Both the position numbers and the translations under genes were made by a program. 32,937 nt of DNA from Indiicoccus explosivorum (GTDB lineage: Bacteria; Bacillota; Bacilli; Bacillales_A; Planococcaceae). Each line of letters opens with the position of its first letter. The first letter of the stretch is position 1. The notes under the pieces were generated by a model. That model saw only the letters and a program-made list of their open reading frames with translations, was not told the origin of the DNA and did no database searches. This document shows, one piece after another, positions 24,389 through 32,921 of this stretch. The stretch lies in contig NZ_NHTN01000067.1 of assembly GCF_002167005.1 (NCBI RefSeq), forward strand, positions 1 through 32,937. The letters are read 5' to 3'.

Positions 24389-25632
24389 CCGGCAACACGC
24401 TTCCCGTTTTTCCACACCGTCTTCACGTGATTCACGCCGAATAAATACTGGAGTTCCTGATAAGACGAAACGTCCCACATCACGACGTCCGCCTGCTTCC
24501 CTTCCTCGAGCGATCCCGCCCGGTCCTGACGGCTGATGGCACAGGCCGCGTTATAAGTAGCCGCTGTCAGCGCCTCGGCCGGTGTCATGCGCATCAGGAT
24601 GCAGGCGAGATTCATGACGAGCGGCATGGAGACGGTCGGCGATGACCCCGGATTGCAGTCGGTCGAAATCGCGACCGCCACACCCGCGTCGATCATATCC
24701 CGTCCCTTCGCCGCTTCCTCACGTAAAAACAGCGCTGTCGCCGGCAGCAGGCAGGCGATCGTCCCGGCTTCCGCCATCGCTTCAATCCCTTCATCCGACG
24801 CTTTCAGAAGATGCTCCGCCGAAATGGCGCCGACTTTCGCGGCAAGTTCCGCTCCGCCGTACGGCACGATTTCGTCCGCATGGATCTTCGGCGTCAGGCC
24901 GTACTGTTTGCCCGCTTCCAGAATGCGCTCCGACTGCTCCGGCGTGAAGACGTTCTTTTCACAAAACACGTCGTTGAATTCCGCCAGTTCCGCAGCGGCC
25001 GGCAGCATCTCATCGATCAGATAATCGACATACTCGTCTTCCCGGCCCTTGTATTCAGCAGGTACCGCATGCGCCCCCATGAACGTCGGCACGAGGTCGA
25101 TCGGATGTTCTTCCTGCAGCCGCTTCATCACCCGCAGCTGTTTCAGTTCGGTCTCCAGTTCCATGCCATAGCCGCTTTTGCCTTCGACGGTCGTCACGCC
25201 GTGCTTCAGAAACGCATCCAGCCGGCGCCGCGTCTGGCGGATCAGCTCGTCTTCCGTTGCTTCACGCGTCATCCGCATCGTTGCGTGGATGCCGCCGCCG
25301 GCATTCATGATGTCCATGTAAGAGACGCCCTGCAGCCTTTTTTCGAACTCGCCTTCCCGGCTGCCGCCATAGGCGACATGCGTATGCGGATCGACGAGGC
25401 CAGGCGTTACGAGCCGCCCGTCCGCTTCCACCACTTCCGCTTCAGCCGTGCGTGTACCGAATTTATTTTCCAGATCAGCTGTCGTGCCGATCGCCTGAAC
25501 GATTCCGTCCTGCAGCCAGATGCTGCCGTCTTCGATCAGTCCGAGGTCGTTCATCGCTTCTTTCGTCCGTGGCCCGTCCGCACCTTTCAGTGTGGCAAGC
25601 GTCGCGTGTTTGATCCAAACGGGTTTATTCAT
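24385..25632 (-). CDS. hutI: Imidazolonepropionase
   Basis: This amidohydrolase-superfamily metalloenzyme of 415 residues opens the imidazolone ring to give formimidoylglutamate. The metal-binding HxH is in [36 protein letters not shown] and KIHADEI are the characteristic downstream stretches. The ATG at 25632 overlaps the hutU 3' end by 8 bp. The 29 extra residues possible upstream would lie inside hutU and are rejected. Confidence 0.96.
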   Translation of the reverse strand: MNKPVWIKHATLATLKGADGPRTKEAMNDLGLIEDGSIWLQDGIVQAIGTTADLENKFGTRTAEAEVVEADGRLVTPGLVDPHTHVAYGGSREGEFEKRLQGVSYMDIMNAGGGIHATMRMTREATEDELIRQTRRRLDAFLKHGVTTVEGKSGYGMELETELKQLRVMKRLQEEHPIDLVPTFMGAHAVPAEYKGREDEYVDYLIDEMLPAAAELAEFNDVFCEKNVFTPEQSERILEAGKQYGLTPKIHADEIVPYGGAELAAKVGAISAEHLLKASDEGIEAMAEAGTIACLLPATALFLREEAAKGRDMIDAGVAVAISTDCNPGSSPTVSMPLVMNLACILMRMTPAEALTAATYNAACAISRQDRAGSLEEGKQADVVMWDVSSYQELQYLFGVNHVKTVWKNGKRVAG

Positions 25633-27307
25633 CAACTTCAGTCCCTTTGTCCAGCATCGGTATGTTGACGCCTTTTTCTCTTGCTGTCTGTTTCGCCAAA
25701 TCGTATCCCGCGTCCGCATGGCGGGCGATCCCCATGCCCGGATCGGTCGTCAGCACACGCTCCAGACGCGCTTCCGCTTCTTTCGTGCCGTCCGCCACAA
25801 TGACCATGCCGGAGTGGATGGAGTATCCCATGCCGACACCGCCGCCGTGATGCAGGGACACCCATGTCGCCCCGCCGACCGCATTGACGAGCGCATTGAG
25901 GATCGGCCAGTCTGCGATTGCGTCCGAACCGTCCTTCATCGCTTCGGTCTCCCGGTTCGGGGACGCGACGGATCCGGAATCGAGATGATCACGGCCGATG
26001 ACGATCGGCGCGCTCAGCTCACCGCTCGCCACCATGTCGTTGATGATCTTGCCGAATCTCGCCCGTTCGCCATATCCAAGCCAGCAGATGCGCGACGGCA
26101 GCCCCTGGAACTGGATTTTTTCCTGCGCCATCCGGATCCAATTGCATAAGTGTGTGTTGTAGCTGAATTCCCGCAAAATGACTTCATCCGTCTTCCGGAT
26201 ATCTTCCGGATCGCCGGACAGGGCCACCCAGCGGAACGGCCCTTTCCCTTCACAGAATTGCGGGCGGATATAGGCGGGGACGAATCCCGGGAAATCGAAT
26301 GCCCGGGCGAAGCCTCCGTCTTTCGCGACCTGCCGGATATTGTTGCCGTAATCGAATGTGACGGCGCCCTGGTCCATCATCTCGACCATCGCTTCGACGT
26401 GCTTCGTCATCGATGCTTTCGACCGCCGGATGTATTCCGACGGATCCGCGCTACGGAGTTCGGCTGCCTCTTCAAGCGACATGCCTTCAGGGATATAGCC
26501 ATTCAGCGGATCGTGCGCCGACGTCTGGTCTGTCAGTACATCAGGGATGAATCCGCGGCTGATCATGTCATGGAGCACTTCCGACGCATTGCCGAGCAGC
26601 CCGATCGACAGCGCCTCCCCTTTCGCCTTCGCTTCTTCCGCCAGCCGGATCGCTTCCTCGAGCGAGTCCGTCTTTACGTCTGTATAGCGTGTTTCGATGC
26701 GCCTGTCGATCCGCGATTCATCGACTTCCACCGCGATGCACACCCCTCCTGCCATCGTGACGGCAAGCGGCTGCGCGCCGCCCATGCCGCCAAGGCCGGC
26801 TGTGACCGTAATCGTCCCTTTCAGTGATTCACCGAAATGCTGTTTCGCCAGTTCGGCGAACGTTTCGTAGGTGCCTTGCACGATTCCTTGCGAGCCGATG
26901 TAGATCCAGCTGCCGGCCGTCATCTGCCCGTACATGATCAGCCCTTTTTTATCGAGTTCGTGGAACGTGTCCCAATCGGCGAATGCCGGCACGAGATTGG
27001 AATTGGCGATCAGCACGCGCGGCGCGTCCCGGTGTGTTTTGAATACCGCCACCGGCTTGCCGGACTGGATCAGGAGCGATTCATCATTTTCGAGCTTCTT
27101 CAGCGCCTCTACGATCGCATCGAAACTTTCCCAGTTTCGGGCGGCTTTCCCGATCCCCCCGTAGACAACTAAATCTTCCGGCCGCTCTGCCACGTCCCTG
27201 TCCAAGTTATTCATCAGCATGCGCAACGCCGCTTCCTGCTGCCAGCCTTTCGTGTGGAGTTCCGTTCCCCTGTAGCGGATCACTTTGTTTTCTGCAAGCG
27301 TTTTCAT
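25625..27307 (-). CDS. hutU: Urocanate hydratase
   Basis: This NAD-dependent urocanase of 560 residues converts urocanate to imidazolone propionate. The NAD-binding glycine-rich stretch [20 protein letters not shown] and the LLGNASEVL and SGDPEDI regions are typical. The SD AAAGGAGG lies 9 nt before the ATG. It is the first gene of hutU-hutI-hutG-yjiH, and each junction is an overlap or a gap of 20 bp or less. The upstream region is AT-rich with no convincing sigma-A pair, and contains repeat array D further up. Confidence 0.97.
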   Translation of the reverse strand: MKTLAENKVIRYRGTELHTKGWQQEAALRMLMNNLDRDVAERPEDLVVYGGIGKAARNWESFDAIVEALKKLENDESLLIQSGKPVAVFKTHRDAPRVLIANSNLVPAFADWDTFHELDKKGLIMYGQMTAGSWIYIGSQGIVQGTYETFAELAKQHFGESLKGTITVTAGLGGMGGAQPLAVTMAGGVCIAVEVDESRIDRRIETRYTDVKTDSLEEAIRLAEEAKAKGEALSIGLLGNASEVLHDMISRGFIPDVLTDQTSAHDPLNGYIPEGMSLEEAAELRSADPSEYIRRSKASMTKHVEAMVEMMDQGAVTFDYGNNIRQVAKDGGFARAFDFPGFVPAYIRPQFCEGKGPFRWVALSGDPEDIRKTDEVILREFSYNTHLCNWIRMAQEKIQFQGLPSRICWLGYGERARFGKIINDMVASGELSAPIVIGRDHLDSGSVASPNRETEAMKDGSDAIADWPILNALVNAVGGATWVSLHHGGGVGMGYSIHSGMVIVADGTKEAEARLERVLTTDPGMGIARHADAGYDLAKQTAREKGVNIPMLDKGTEVDE

Positions 27308-27500
27308 TTCTGTCTGCCTCCTTTGTCGTTATTTTCAGTTTACTGGCTTTTCGGCTGTATTTTATTTCGATTTATTTTATAATTTTCGTTTTGTTTTGTT
27401 TGACGGCGGAATATTTTCATTTAATTGATTCTGCTTTTCAATTTACTGCTATCGTTTTCGGTTTCCCGTTCATTGGAGGACAGGCGGCGGATCTGACTTG

Positions 27501-27660
27501 CAGTTATCCGCGTTATTTTCGTTTTATCCGCGTTATTTTCGTTTTATCCGCGTTATTTTCGTTTTATCCGCTATATTTTCGTTTTATCCGCTATATTTTC
27601 ATTTTATCCGCGTTATTTTTCGTTTATCCGCGTTATTCTCCGTTTATCCGCTATAACTGG
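27501..27660. repeat. 20-bp tandem repeat array D (8 units)
   Basis: Eight consecutive units keep an exact 20-bp period. The core of each is TTATCCGC followed by GTTATTTTC or TATATTTTC, so two subtypes alternate in blocks; on the minus strand the core reads GCGGATAA. The array occupies the middle of the 438-bp gap between the AraC-type gene and hutU. The remaining parts of the gap (27308-27500, 27661-27734) are AT-rich and show no gene. A plus-strand frame through the array only repeats its translation and is not a credible gene. Confidence 0.95.
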
Positions 27661-27734
27661 TTCCCCCTCGTCTTCCCAGCAGGCTCCTCACTGCAAAACG
27701 GCCATTCTCACCCCCGATCCTAAAATGAGCACAA

Positions 27735-27758
27735 ATAAAAGAGCCTCAAAGCTCTTTT
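27735..27758 (-). terminator. Rho-independent terminator of the AraC-type gene
   Basis: On the minus strand an 8-bp stem AAAAGAGC/GCTCTTTT with a 6-nt loop ends in a T-rich tail. It contains the last codons and the stop codon of the AraC-type gene. Confidence 0.85.
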
Positions 27759-29158
27759 CGGAAATCGGACGGCGATCGCCCTTCTGTCTTCTTGAATACC
27801 GAACTGAAATAAGAAGCGCGCGAGAACCCGCTGAGTCTCGCTACTTCCTCGAGCGGCAGCCTGCTCTCCCGCAGCAGCCGCTTCGCTTCCCGGATGCGCG
27901 TCTCGAGGAGGACATCCTGGAACTTCCGCCCGGCACGCTCCCGGAACCGCCGGCTGAGCGTGCTTTTATTCAGCTGCAGCTCCTCCGCACAAGCGGCGAG
28001 GTTCCATCCTGTATCCCAGTAGTTCGCTTCGATCCGCTGAAGGACCTTTTCCGCGAACCTCTTTCCGCTCTCCGGATGCGCTTCCGGTGCTTCCAAAAGA
28101 TCCGCGATGAAGAGCGACAGCGCCTGGACGATCCGGTAGACGACCGGCTCCCTGAGAACTTTGCTGAACACATGGCGGTACGGTGCGTCCCATTCCGCCG
28201 GATCCAAATCCGCTGTCTTCATATAGCGCCGGACTTGGGCAAGCACGCTCGTCAGCCTGACGCGGATCATCCCGGGATCCGGGTACGGCCGGGAAAACGT
28301 GAGGAACTCCTCTTCGAGCCACTGTTTCATTGCCGCTGTTTCCCTGCGCTGCAGCATTTCGATCCAGACGCGCTGCTCGATGGGACTTAAAAACGGGTCG
28401 AGCGTCTGCCATTCGGGCGGCCGGCCCTCCAGAGAGACGAGGTCGAAACTTTCATAGAAAATCAGTCCGATCAATTCGCGGGTCCCCTGATAATACGCCT
28501 TCACCGTCTCCCGTCTGCAGCCGTTCACGAACACCGACAGCGGCGCATCGGCCCGTTCTTTCCAGGCGGACGCGAATGCCCGGCATTCCGTCAGGCACAG
28601 CTCCGCGTCTTCCGAAAAATAAAGGAGGAGAACAAAGTCCGAGAGCGCGAACACTTCCGTTCCCCGGCCGAACGGATAGCGCAGCAGGGCATCCAGCAGC
28701 GCCGGCACGGCCTCCGTTTCACCGAGGGCGAACGCGGCCATCGTCACCCCATCCGCCGGTTTCGAACCTGAAAACAAGTCTGGGTAAGTGATGGGCGCGG
28801 GGACATTCTTGAGGCCGCGGGACGCTTCATTCCGAAGCCGGAAACGGATCTGCTGGAGCTGCCGGACGAATGCCATCGGATCGAACGGACGGAACAGGAG
28901 ATTCTCGGCGTGCCCCTGCAGCGCCCGGTACGCCGTCTGGAACGTCCGGTCGGAGGCGATCCCGATCCACGGAGCGGGGCTGCCGGACAGCATCCGTTCC
29001 AGTTCCTCGCTCCATATGTCCATGTCCACGACATAGCAGTCCGCCGGTCCTTCGCAGCCCGGGACGAGTTCGACGCCGTTCATATGGGAAGCGGCAATCC
29101 ATTTCAGCCCTTCCATTTCCATCGTGTTATGCGACAGGACCGCCACTTTCATCTCCAT
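27746..29158 (-). CDS. AraC-family transcriptional regulator with degenerate receiver domain
   Basis: The protein has 470 residues. The C-terminal 100 residues form a double HTH: NLAACAEELQLNKSTLSRRFRE and the AraC signature LEEVARLSGFSRASYFSSVFKK. The first 115 residues look like a response-regulator receiver (YVVDMDI at the acceptor strand, FRPFDPMAFV at the last one). The N-terminal acidic pair is missing and the usual Lys-Pro is Arg-Pro, so phosphorylation is doubtful. The middle 240 residues are not recognised. Two ATGs 6 bp apart leave the first two residues uncertain. It is transcribed towards hutU, 438 bp away; control of hut genes is only a possibility. Confidence 0.87.
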   Translation of the reverse strand: MEMKVAVLSHNTMEMEGLKWIAASHMNGVELVPGCEGPADCYVVDMDIWSEELERMLSGSPAPWIGIASDRTFQTAYRALQGHAENLLFRPFDPMAFVRQLQQIRFRLRNEASRGLKNVPAPITYPDLFSGSKPADGVTMAAFALGETEAVPALLDALLRYPFGRGTEVFALSDFVLLLYFSEDAELCLTECRAFASAWKERADAPLSVFVNGCRRETVKAYYQGTRELIGLIFYESFDLVSLEGRPPEWQTLDPFLSPIEQRVWIEMLQRRETAAMKQWLEEEFLTFSRPYPDPGMIRVRLTSVLAQVRRYMKTADLDPAEWDAPYRHVFSKVLREPVVYRIVQALSLFIADLLEAPEAHPESGKRFAEKVLQRIEANYWDTGWNLAACAEELQLNKSTLSRRFRERAGRKFQDVLLETRIREAKRLLRESRLPLEEVARLSGFSRASYFSSVFKKTEGRSPSDFRKEL

Positions 29159-29184
29159 CCCCCGCTTTCATTCGGATTTGCGGA

Positions 29185-30036
29185 TCAGTCCGCCGGTTCC
29201 CGGGTCTCCAGACGGGCGTGGAAGCGCCGTTCCTGCCGCCTCCGTAAGTACTCCGCGTTCAGAAGTCCGGAAAACAGCACGATCGTCGCCGTCAGATAAA
29301 ACCAGCCGACAAGGACGATAATCCCCGCGAGCTGGCCGTACAGGCGGGAATAGCTGACGCTTTCCGTATAATAGCCGAACAGGAGCGATGCCCCCTGCCA
29401 GGCGACCGTCGAGAGGATGGCGCCGGGCAGCACGGACCGGATCCGTGTCGGCTGATTCGGGACGATCCGGTAAAAGACGAGGAAAAACAGGAAAATGAAG
29501 ATCGAACCCAATCCCCATTTCACTGTCCGCCAGATGTAGATCGTCCCCGTGAATTCCTCGAAGATACCTGTATAATCCGCCGCCCATTTGAGACTCTGTT
29601 CGATGAACGGCAGGAACAGGGAGACGGGAATGATGAACATGAACAGAAGAGTGATGCCCAGATCCCTCGCCAGCCCCTTCAGGAACGGCAGTTTGCTCGG
29701 CGCTCCGTATGCCGCGTTCAATGTCCGCGCAAGCGACTGGACCGCCATCGAACCGACCCAGAACGCTCCGATCAGCGAGATGGACAGGATGCCGCCTTTT
29801 CCGGCCGACAGGATGTCCGTCACGTTTTCTTCGATCAGCGACAGCGTCTCCCCGGGTGCGAACGGCTCGATGAAATTCAGTACCGCGTCCGGATTGACGG
29901 GCAGGTAGCTGACCAGCGAGAGCATGAAGATCAGGAACGGGATGACCGACACCAAAAAGTAGTAAGCCGTCTGCGCCGCCCTGTCATAATAGTGATCGCG
30001 AAAAAACCGTTTTACCGTCTTTTTGAACAGATCCAA
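29185..30036 (-). CDS. YihY/virulence factor BrkB family membrane protein
   Basis: The protein has about 294 residues and six membrane segments. Family stretches are AAQTAYYFLVSVIPFLIFML near the N-terminus, FWVGSMAVQSLARTLNAAYG in the middle and PGAILSTVAWQGASLLFGYY towards the end. The family is often called YihY or BrkB; its function is not settled. The SD GGAGGG touches an ATG at 30042, whereas the TTG at 30036 is 7 nt away and is preferred. It precedes the AraC-type gene by 26 bp, so the two may share a transcript. Confidence 0.9.
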   Translation of the reverse strand: MDLFKKTVKRFFRDHYYDRAAQTAYYFLVSVIPFLIFMLSLVSYLPVNPDAVLNFIEPFAPGETLSLIEENVTDILSAGKGGILSISLIGAFWVGSMAVQSLARTLNAAYGAPSKLPFLKGLARDLGITLLFMFIIPVSLFLPFIEQSLKWAADYTGIFEEFTGTIYIWRTVKWGLGSIFIFLFFLVFYRIVPNQPTRIRSVLPGAILSTVAWQGASLLFGYYTESVSYSRLYGQLAGIIVLVGWFYLTATIVLFSGLLNAEYLRRRQERRFHARLETREPAD

Positions 30037-30093
30037 CCGCATCCCTCCGTTCTTTCTTCCTATACTATCGGACACAGGCTTTCCTTGCCACTT

Positions 30094-30122
30094 TTGCCTT
30101 TGCAGCCACCGATTGGTACAAT
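30094..30122 (+). promoter_or_regulatory. Sigma-A promoter of the acetamidase/formamidase gene
   Basis: TTGCCT (30094-30099) and TACAAT (30117-30122) are separated by 17 bp, 31 bp upstream of the ATG. Confidence 0.65.
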
Positions 30123-30153
30123 AAACAAAATAATCCGACAGGAGGCGCCATCA

Positions 30154-31056
30154 ATGCAGACACTGAACAGACAGAAAACCATTTACGCATTTTCCGCAGC
30201 GAACGAACCCGCACTCCGTGTATCACCCGGCGAAACAGTGACCCTGGAGACGTATGACTGCTTCACCGACCAGATCCAATCCGCCGATCAGGAAGTGGCA
30301 CAGATCGACTGGAACCAAATCAATCCGGCGACAGGCCCCGTATTTATTGAAGGCGCGAAACCGGGCCATGCGCTGAAAGTGACGATCGATAAGCTGGAGA
30401 TCGGCTCACAGGGGGTCATGGTGACCGGTCCCGACCTCGGCGTCATGGGTCACCGGATGGAAAAGATGGAATCGAAAATCGTACCGATCCAGGACGGAAA
30501 GGCGGTGTTCAGCGAAAACATCCGGCTGCCGCTCAATCCGATGATCGGCGTGATTGGTGTCGCCCCCGAAGGCGAACCGGTATCGTGCGGCACACCCGGT
30601 GCCCATGGCGGCAACATGGATACGAAAGAGATCAACGAAGGCGCAACGCTTTACTTCCCGGTATTCACGGAAGGGGCGCTGTTTGCAGCCGGCGATTTCC
30701 ACGCCGCGATGGGAGATGGGGAAGTCAGTGTTTCCGGCATCGAAGTTCCGGGCCGTGTGACCGTCACCTTCGATCTTGAGGAGAACCTCCACTTGAATTA
30801 TCCGCTTCTCGTCAATGACGGCGGAATAGCGCTCCTTGTTTCCGCGATGACGCTGGACGAAGCGGTCAAGACCGCGACGGAGGAAATGATCGACTTCCTG
30901 CTTCCGCATACCGACCTGTCCGTCAGTGAAATGACCATGCTTATGAGTGCCGCCTGCCACGTGCAGATCAGCCAGGTCGTGGACCCGCTCGTGACAGTCC
31001 GTTTTTTCGTGCCGCGTCACATCCTTGATTCCCTGGACGTCCGGCTGTCCGGCTGA
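30154..31056 (+). CDS. Acetamidase/formamidase family protein
   Basis: The protein has 300 residues of the FmdA/AmdA family, which hydrolyse formamide or short amides to the acid and ammonia. Typical stretches are [46 protein letters not shown] and [17 protein letters not shown]. The SD AGGAGG lies 8 nt before the ATG. It is a single gene, divergent from the BrkB gene. HutG releases formamide, so this enzyme could consume that product; this link is inferred from chemistry and loose proximity only. Confidence 0.93.
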   Translation: MQTLNRQKTIYAFSAANEPALRVSPGETVTLETYDCFTDQIQSADQEVAQIDWNQINPATGPVFIEGAKPGHALKVTIDKLEIGSQGVMVTGPDLGVMGHRMEKMESKIVPIQDGKAVFSENIRLPLNPMIGVIGVAPEGEPVSCGTPGAHGGNMDTKEINEGATLYFPVFTEGALFAAGDFHAAMGDGEVSVSGIEVPGRVTVTFDLEENLHLNYPLLVNDGGIALLVSAMTLDEAVKTATEEMIDFLLPHTDLSVSEMTMLMSAACHVQISQVVDPLVTVRFFVPRHILDSLDVRLSG

Positions 31057-31138
31057 CAGCCGTCGGAATCCTCCGACTTTTGAGCGCTCCGCCATTGTAT
31101 GGTACACTGGTAGGAAAAATGACAGATTGGGTGATTTT

Positions 31139-32536
31139 GTGGTAGGACGCAACGATCCGTGCCCTTGCGGCAGCGGAAAAAAATACAAGAAATGCCATGG
31201 AGGCGTCCAGCAGACGACCTCCGTTGAAAATCTCGTGAATGAAGAACTTTTCAAAGTCCGGCAGCAGTTTTTCTCGGAGTATCCTGGGCGGGACCAAATC
31301 CAGGAATTCCGGGCGCTTCAGCAGGAATGGCAGCCGCGGCTGATGAAAGAAATGGGCGAAACGGATGCCCAGGCATTCGTCATCGAGAATTTCCTGTTCT
31401 CCGAACGGCCGGACCTATGGCAGGGATTCATTACAAAACAGGCGGAAGCCGCCCAGCGGCCGACGACGAAAGAAGTGCTCAGCACGTGGACAGACGTCGA
31501 ACTGTTCCTCGGCCAGTACGCAGGCGGAAATGCGGAAGCCGGCGAACTGACAAGCGCGCTGAACGGCCGGACGTACACCATGACCGACGAGCCGCCGACA
31601 GACATGGAGAACGGCCAGGGGCTCATCGCCATCCTGCTCCCGGACCCGCGCGCAGGCGAGAACGGCCGGCTGTTCCTGAACGGCTACTTGACGATTGTCG
31701 GGGATTTCGAACCGTTCCTCGAACAATTCCGCATGGCGGCTTCAGCGGCAGATATGGATGGCACCGATTATCTTGCGGGCCATTACTTGAGCGCGGTCGA
31801 ATCAGCCGTCAAGTATTCGAATGCCGCCCAAAAAGCAGAGAGCGAAGTTCCCGAAGACCAGCAGGCGGTCATGGCGGAGCTCGAAAAGCATCTGGAGGGA
31901 ACGGATTACAGTGATGAGACGAAAGAACACATCACAAGCATCCTTTCCAATTACCTGACGAGCGAAAAGCCCGCTGTCCAAAAGCCGGAAACACTCGTCG
32001 CCGGCTTCTGGCGCTTCCTGCAGGATCAGAAAATGATCGAAGGCACAATGATGACGCAGAAAGAACTGAGCGAAAAGTTCGGCGTCTCAGCTGGCACCAT
32101 TCTGAAACGTTCGAAAGAATTCACGGCGTTTTTCGAAAACGCCTGGCGGCCGAACAAAAATAGCAGCATAGAAAAGACGGGGCTGTCCGGACAGCCCCGT
32201 CTTTTCCTGTTATCTCAGTCCGCCCGCCCCGCTTCATGGAGCTGCGCCTTCAGTTTCAGCAGCAGCCGCTCCCGCCGTTTCTTGATGCCAGCCGGCGAGA
32301 TGCCCGCCGCCTCCGCCGCTTCTTTGATCGTCAGCCGTTCCAGGAACAGTTGGCGGAGCAGCAGTTCTTCGTCTTTCGCCAGCGCCAGTGTTTCCAGCCA
32401 TTCCGGCATGTCTTCGTGCGCTTCTTCAGCCGCCGGAAGCTGTGAGAGCCATTCCTCCTCCCCTGAGACGAGCCGTTCCAGCCGTTTTGCCTCCCGCTTA
32501 AGTTCATCGAGCATCGCTCCCTGGATCGACCGGTAA
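31139..32536 (+). CDS. SEC-C motif protein with apparent stop-codon loss (read-through C-terminus)
   Basis: It begins [20 protein letters not shown], a SecA-C-terminal-type zinc motif (CxC...CH). A helical region of about 300 residues of unknown function follows, then a helix-turn-helix-like stretch [19 protein letters not shown]. The natural end is expected near residue 341 (about 32160), just before the palindromic terminator. In this sequence the frame runs on for another 125 codons through the terminator and antisense to the sigma gene, giving a Ser/Arg-rich tail of no domain character. Adding or removing one A in the A5 run at 32156-32160 restores a stop within a few codons. The GTG at 31139 is the likely start; a TTG at 31127 is possible. 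Confidence 0.75.
   Translation: MVGRNDPCPCGSGKKYKKCHGGVQQTTSVENLVNEELFKVRQQFFSEYPGRDQIQEFRALQQEWQPRLMKEMGETDAQAFVIENFLFSERPDLWQGFITKQAEAAQRPTTKEVLSTWTDVELFLGQYAGGNAEAGELTSALNGRTYTMTDEPPTDMENGQGLIAILLPDPRAGENGRLFLNGYLTIVGDFEPFLEQFRMAASAADMDGTDYLAGHYLSAVESAVKYSNAAQKAESEVPEDQQAVMAELEKHLEGTDYSDETKEHITSILSNYLTSEKPAVQKPETLVAGFWRFLQDQKMIEGTMMTQKELSEKFGVSAGTILKRSKEFTAFFENAWRPNKNSSIEKTGLSGQPRLFLLSQSARPASWSCAFSFSSSRSRRFLMPAGEMPAASAASLIVSRSRNSWRSSSSSSFASASVSSHSGMSSCASSAAGSCESHSSSPETSRSSRFASRLSSSSIAPWIDR
32172..32205. terminator. Bidirectional terminator between the SEC-C and sigma factor genes
   Basis: This is a perfect 34-bp palindrome (arm AAAAGACGGGGCTGTCC) with no unpaired loop bases and TTTT at the end on either strand. 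It lies between two convergent genes. Confidence 0.93.
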
Positions 32537-32706
32537 GCGAATGGAGTGAAATCCCCCTTCGTTCCATCGAACCGTTCCCATGCCTGCCATAACGCAATCC
32601 TTCCTGCCTGCCGGAACTCTTCAAAATCCCTATAAATATTCAACCGGCGGATCACCGCCGAAATCATCGGCTCATACTGTGCCGCCACTTCCTCGAACGC
32701 TTCCAT
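32215..32706 (-). CDS. Sigma-70 family RNA polymerase sigma factor
   Basis: This small sigma factor has 163 residues. Region 2 spans about 8-72 ([51 protein letters not shown]). Region 4, with its HTH, lies at about 108-150 ([25 protein letters not shown]). It lacks regions 1 and 3, as in ECF-like or SigH/SigO-type alternative factors; I cannot assign a regulon or symbol. No anti-sigma gene is beside it in the window. It is preceded by a leader of about 145 nt with hairpins and its own promoter. Confidence 0.9.
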   Translation of the reverse strand: MEAFEEVAAQYEPMISAVIRRLNIYRDFEEFRQAGRIALWQAWERFDGTKGDFTPFAYRSIQGAMLDELKREAKRLERLVSGEEEWLSQLPAAEEAHEDMPEWLETLALAKDEELLLRQLFLERLTIKEAAEAAGISPAGIKKRRERLLLKLKAQLHEAGRAD

Positions 32707-32773
32707 TGCGCTGTCCCTTCAGCCGTGCACTGGCTGGTTTATTCCCGGGTGAATTCAGAATAAAGAAAGGGAC

Positions 32774-32822
32774 CCGCGCTGTCGAAACAGCATCCGCTAT
32801 GTTTCAGCCTGCAAACGTAGCG
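32774..32822 (-). other. Structured leader elements upstream of the sigma factor gene
   Basis: On the minus strand two hairpins stand side by side in the predicted 5' leader. The first (32795-32822) pairs CGCTA and GTTT with AAAC and TAGCG around one mismatch. The second (32778-32791) is GCTGT-TTCG-ACAGC with a stable UUCG tetraloop. There is no T-run, so neither is a terminator. The rest of 32707-32856 shows no gene. Confidence 0.5.
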
Positions 32823-32856
32823 TTTTATGCGAGGTACATGACGGTCGCCGGATCGG

Positions 32857-32885
32857 ATATCAAAAAACAGTCTATTTTCTGTAAA
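32857..32885 (-). promoter_or_regulatory. Candidate sigma-A promoter of the sigma factor gene
   Basis: On the minus strand TTTACA (32880-32885) and TGATAT (32857-32862) are separated by 17 bp. The predicted start near 32850 leaves an untranslated leader of about 145 nt. Confidence 0.6.
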
Positions 32886-32892
32886 ATTGTCA

Positions 32893-32921
32893 TTGTTGGT
32901 CTATCGGCGCAGTGGTAAAAT
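32893..32921 (+). promoter_or_regulatory. Candidate sigma-A promoter reading out of the window
   Basis: TTGTTG (32893-32898) and TAAAAT (32916-32921) are separated by 17 bp. It points to the right, so its gene lies beyond the window edge. It is back to back with the sigma factor promoter. Confidence 0.45.

Noticed and set aside
27391-27723. 110-residue plus-strand open frame rich in Phe, Tyr, Leu and Ile through array D
   Set aside because: It is the translation of the 20-bp repeat array (60-bp periodicity), has no SD, and resembles no protein family.
4006-32908. Identical 13-mer TTGGTCTATCGGC at 4006-4018 and 32896-32908
   Set aside because: In 33 kb several shared 13-mers are expected by chance, and the flanks do not align further.
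32580-32918. 112-residue plus-strand open frame opposite the sigma factor and its leader
   Set aside because: It is a low-complexity shadow without an SD that runs across two predicted promoters.
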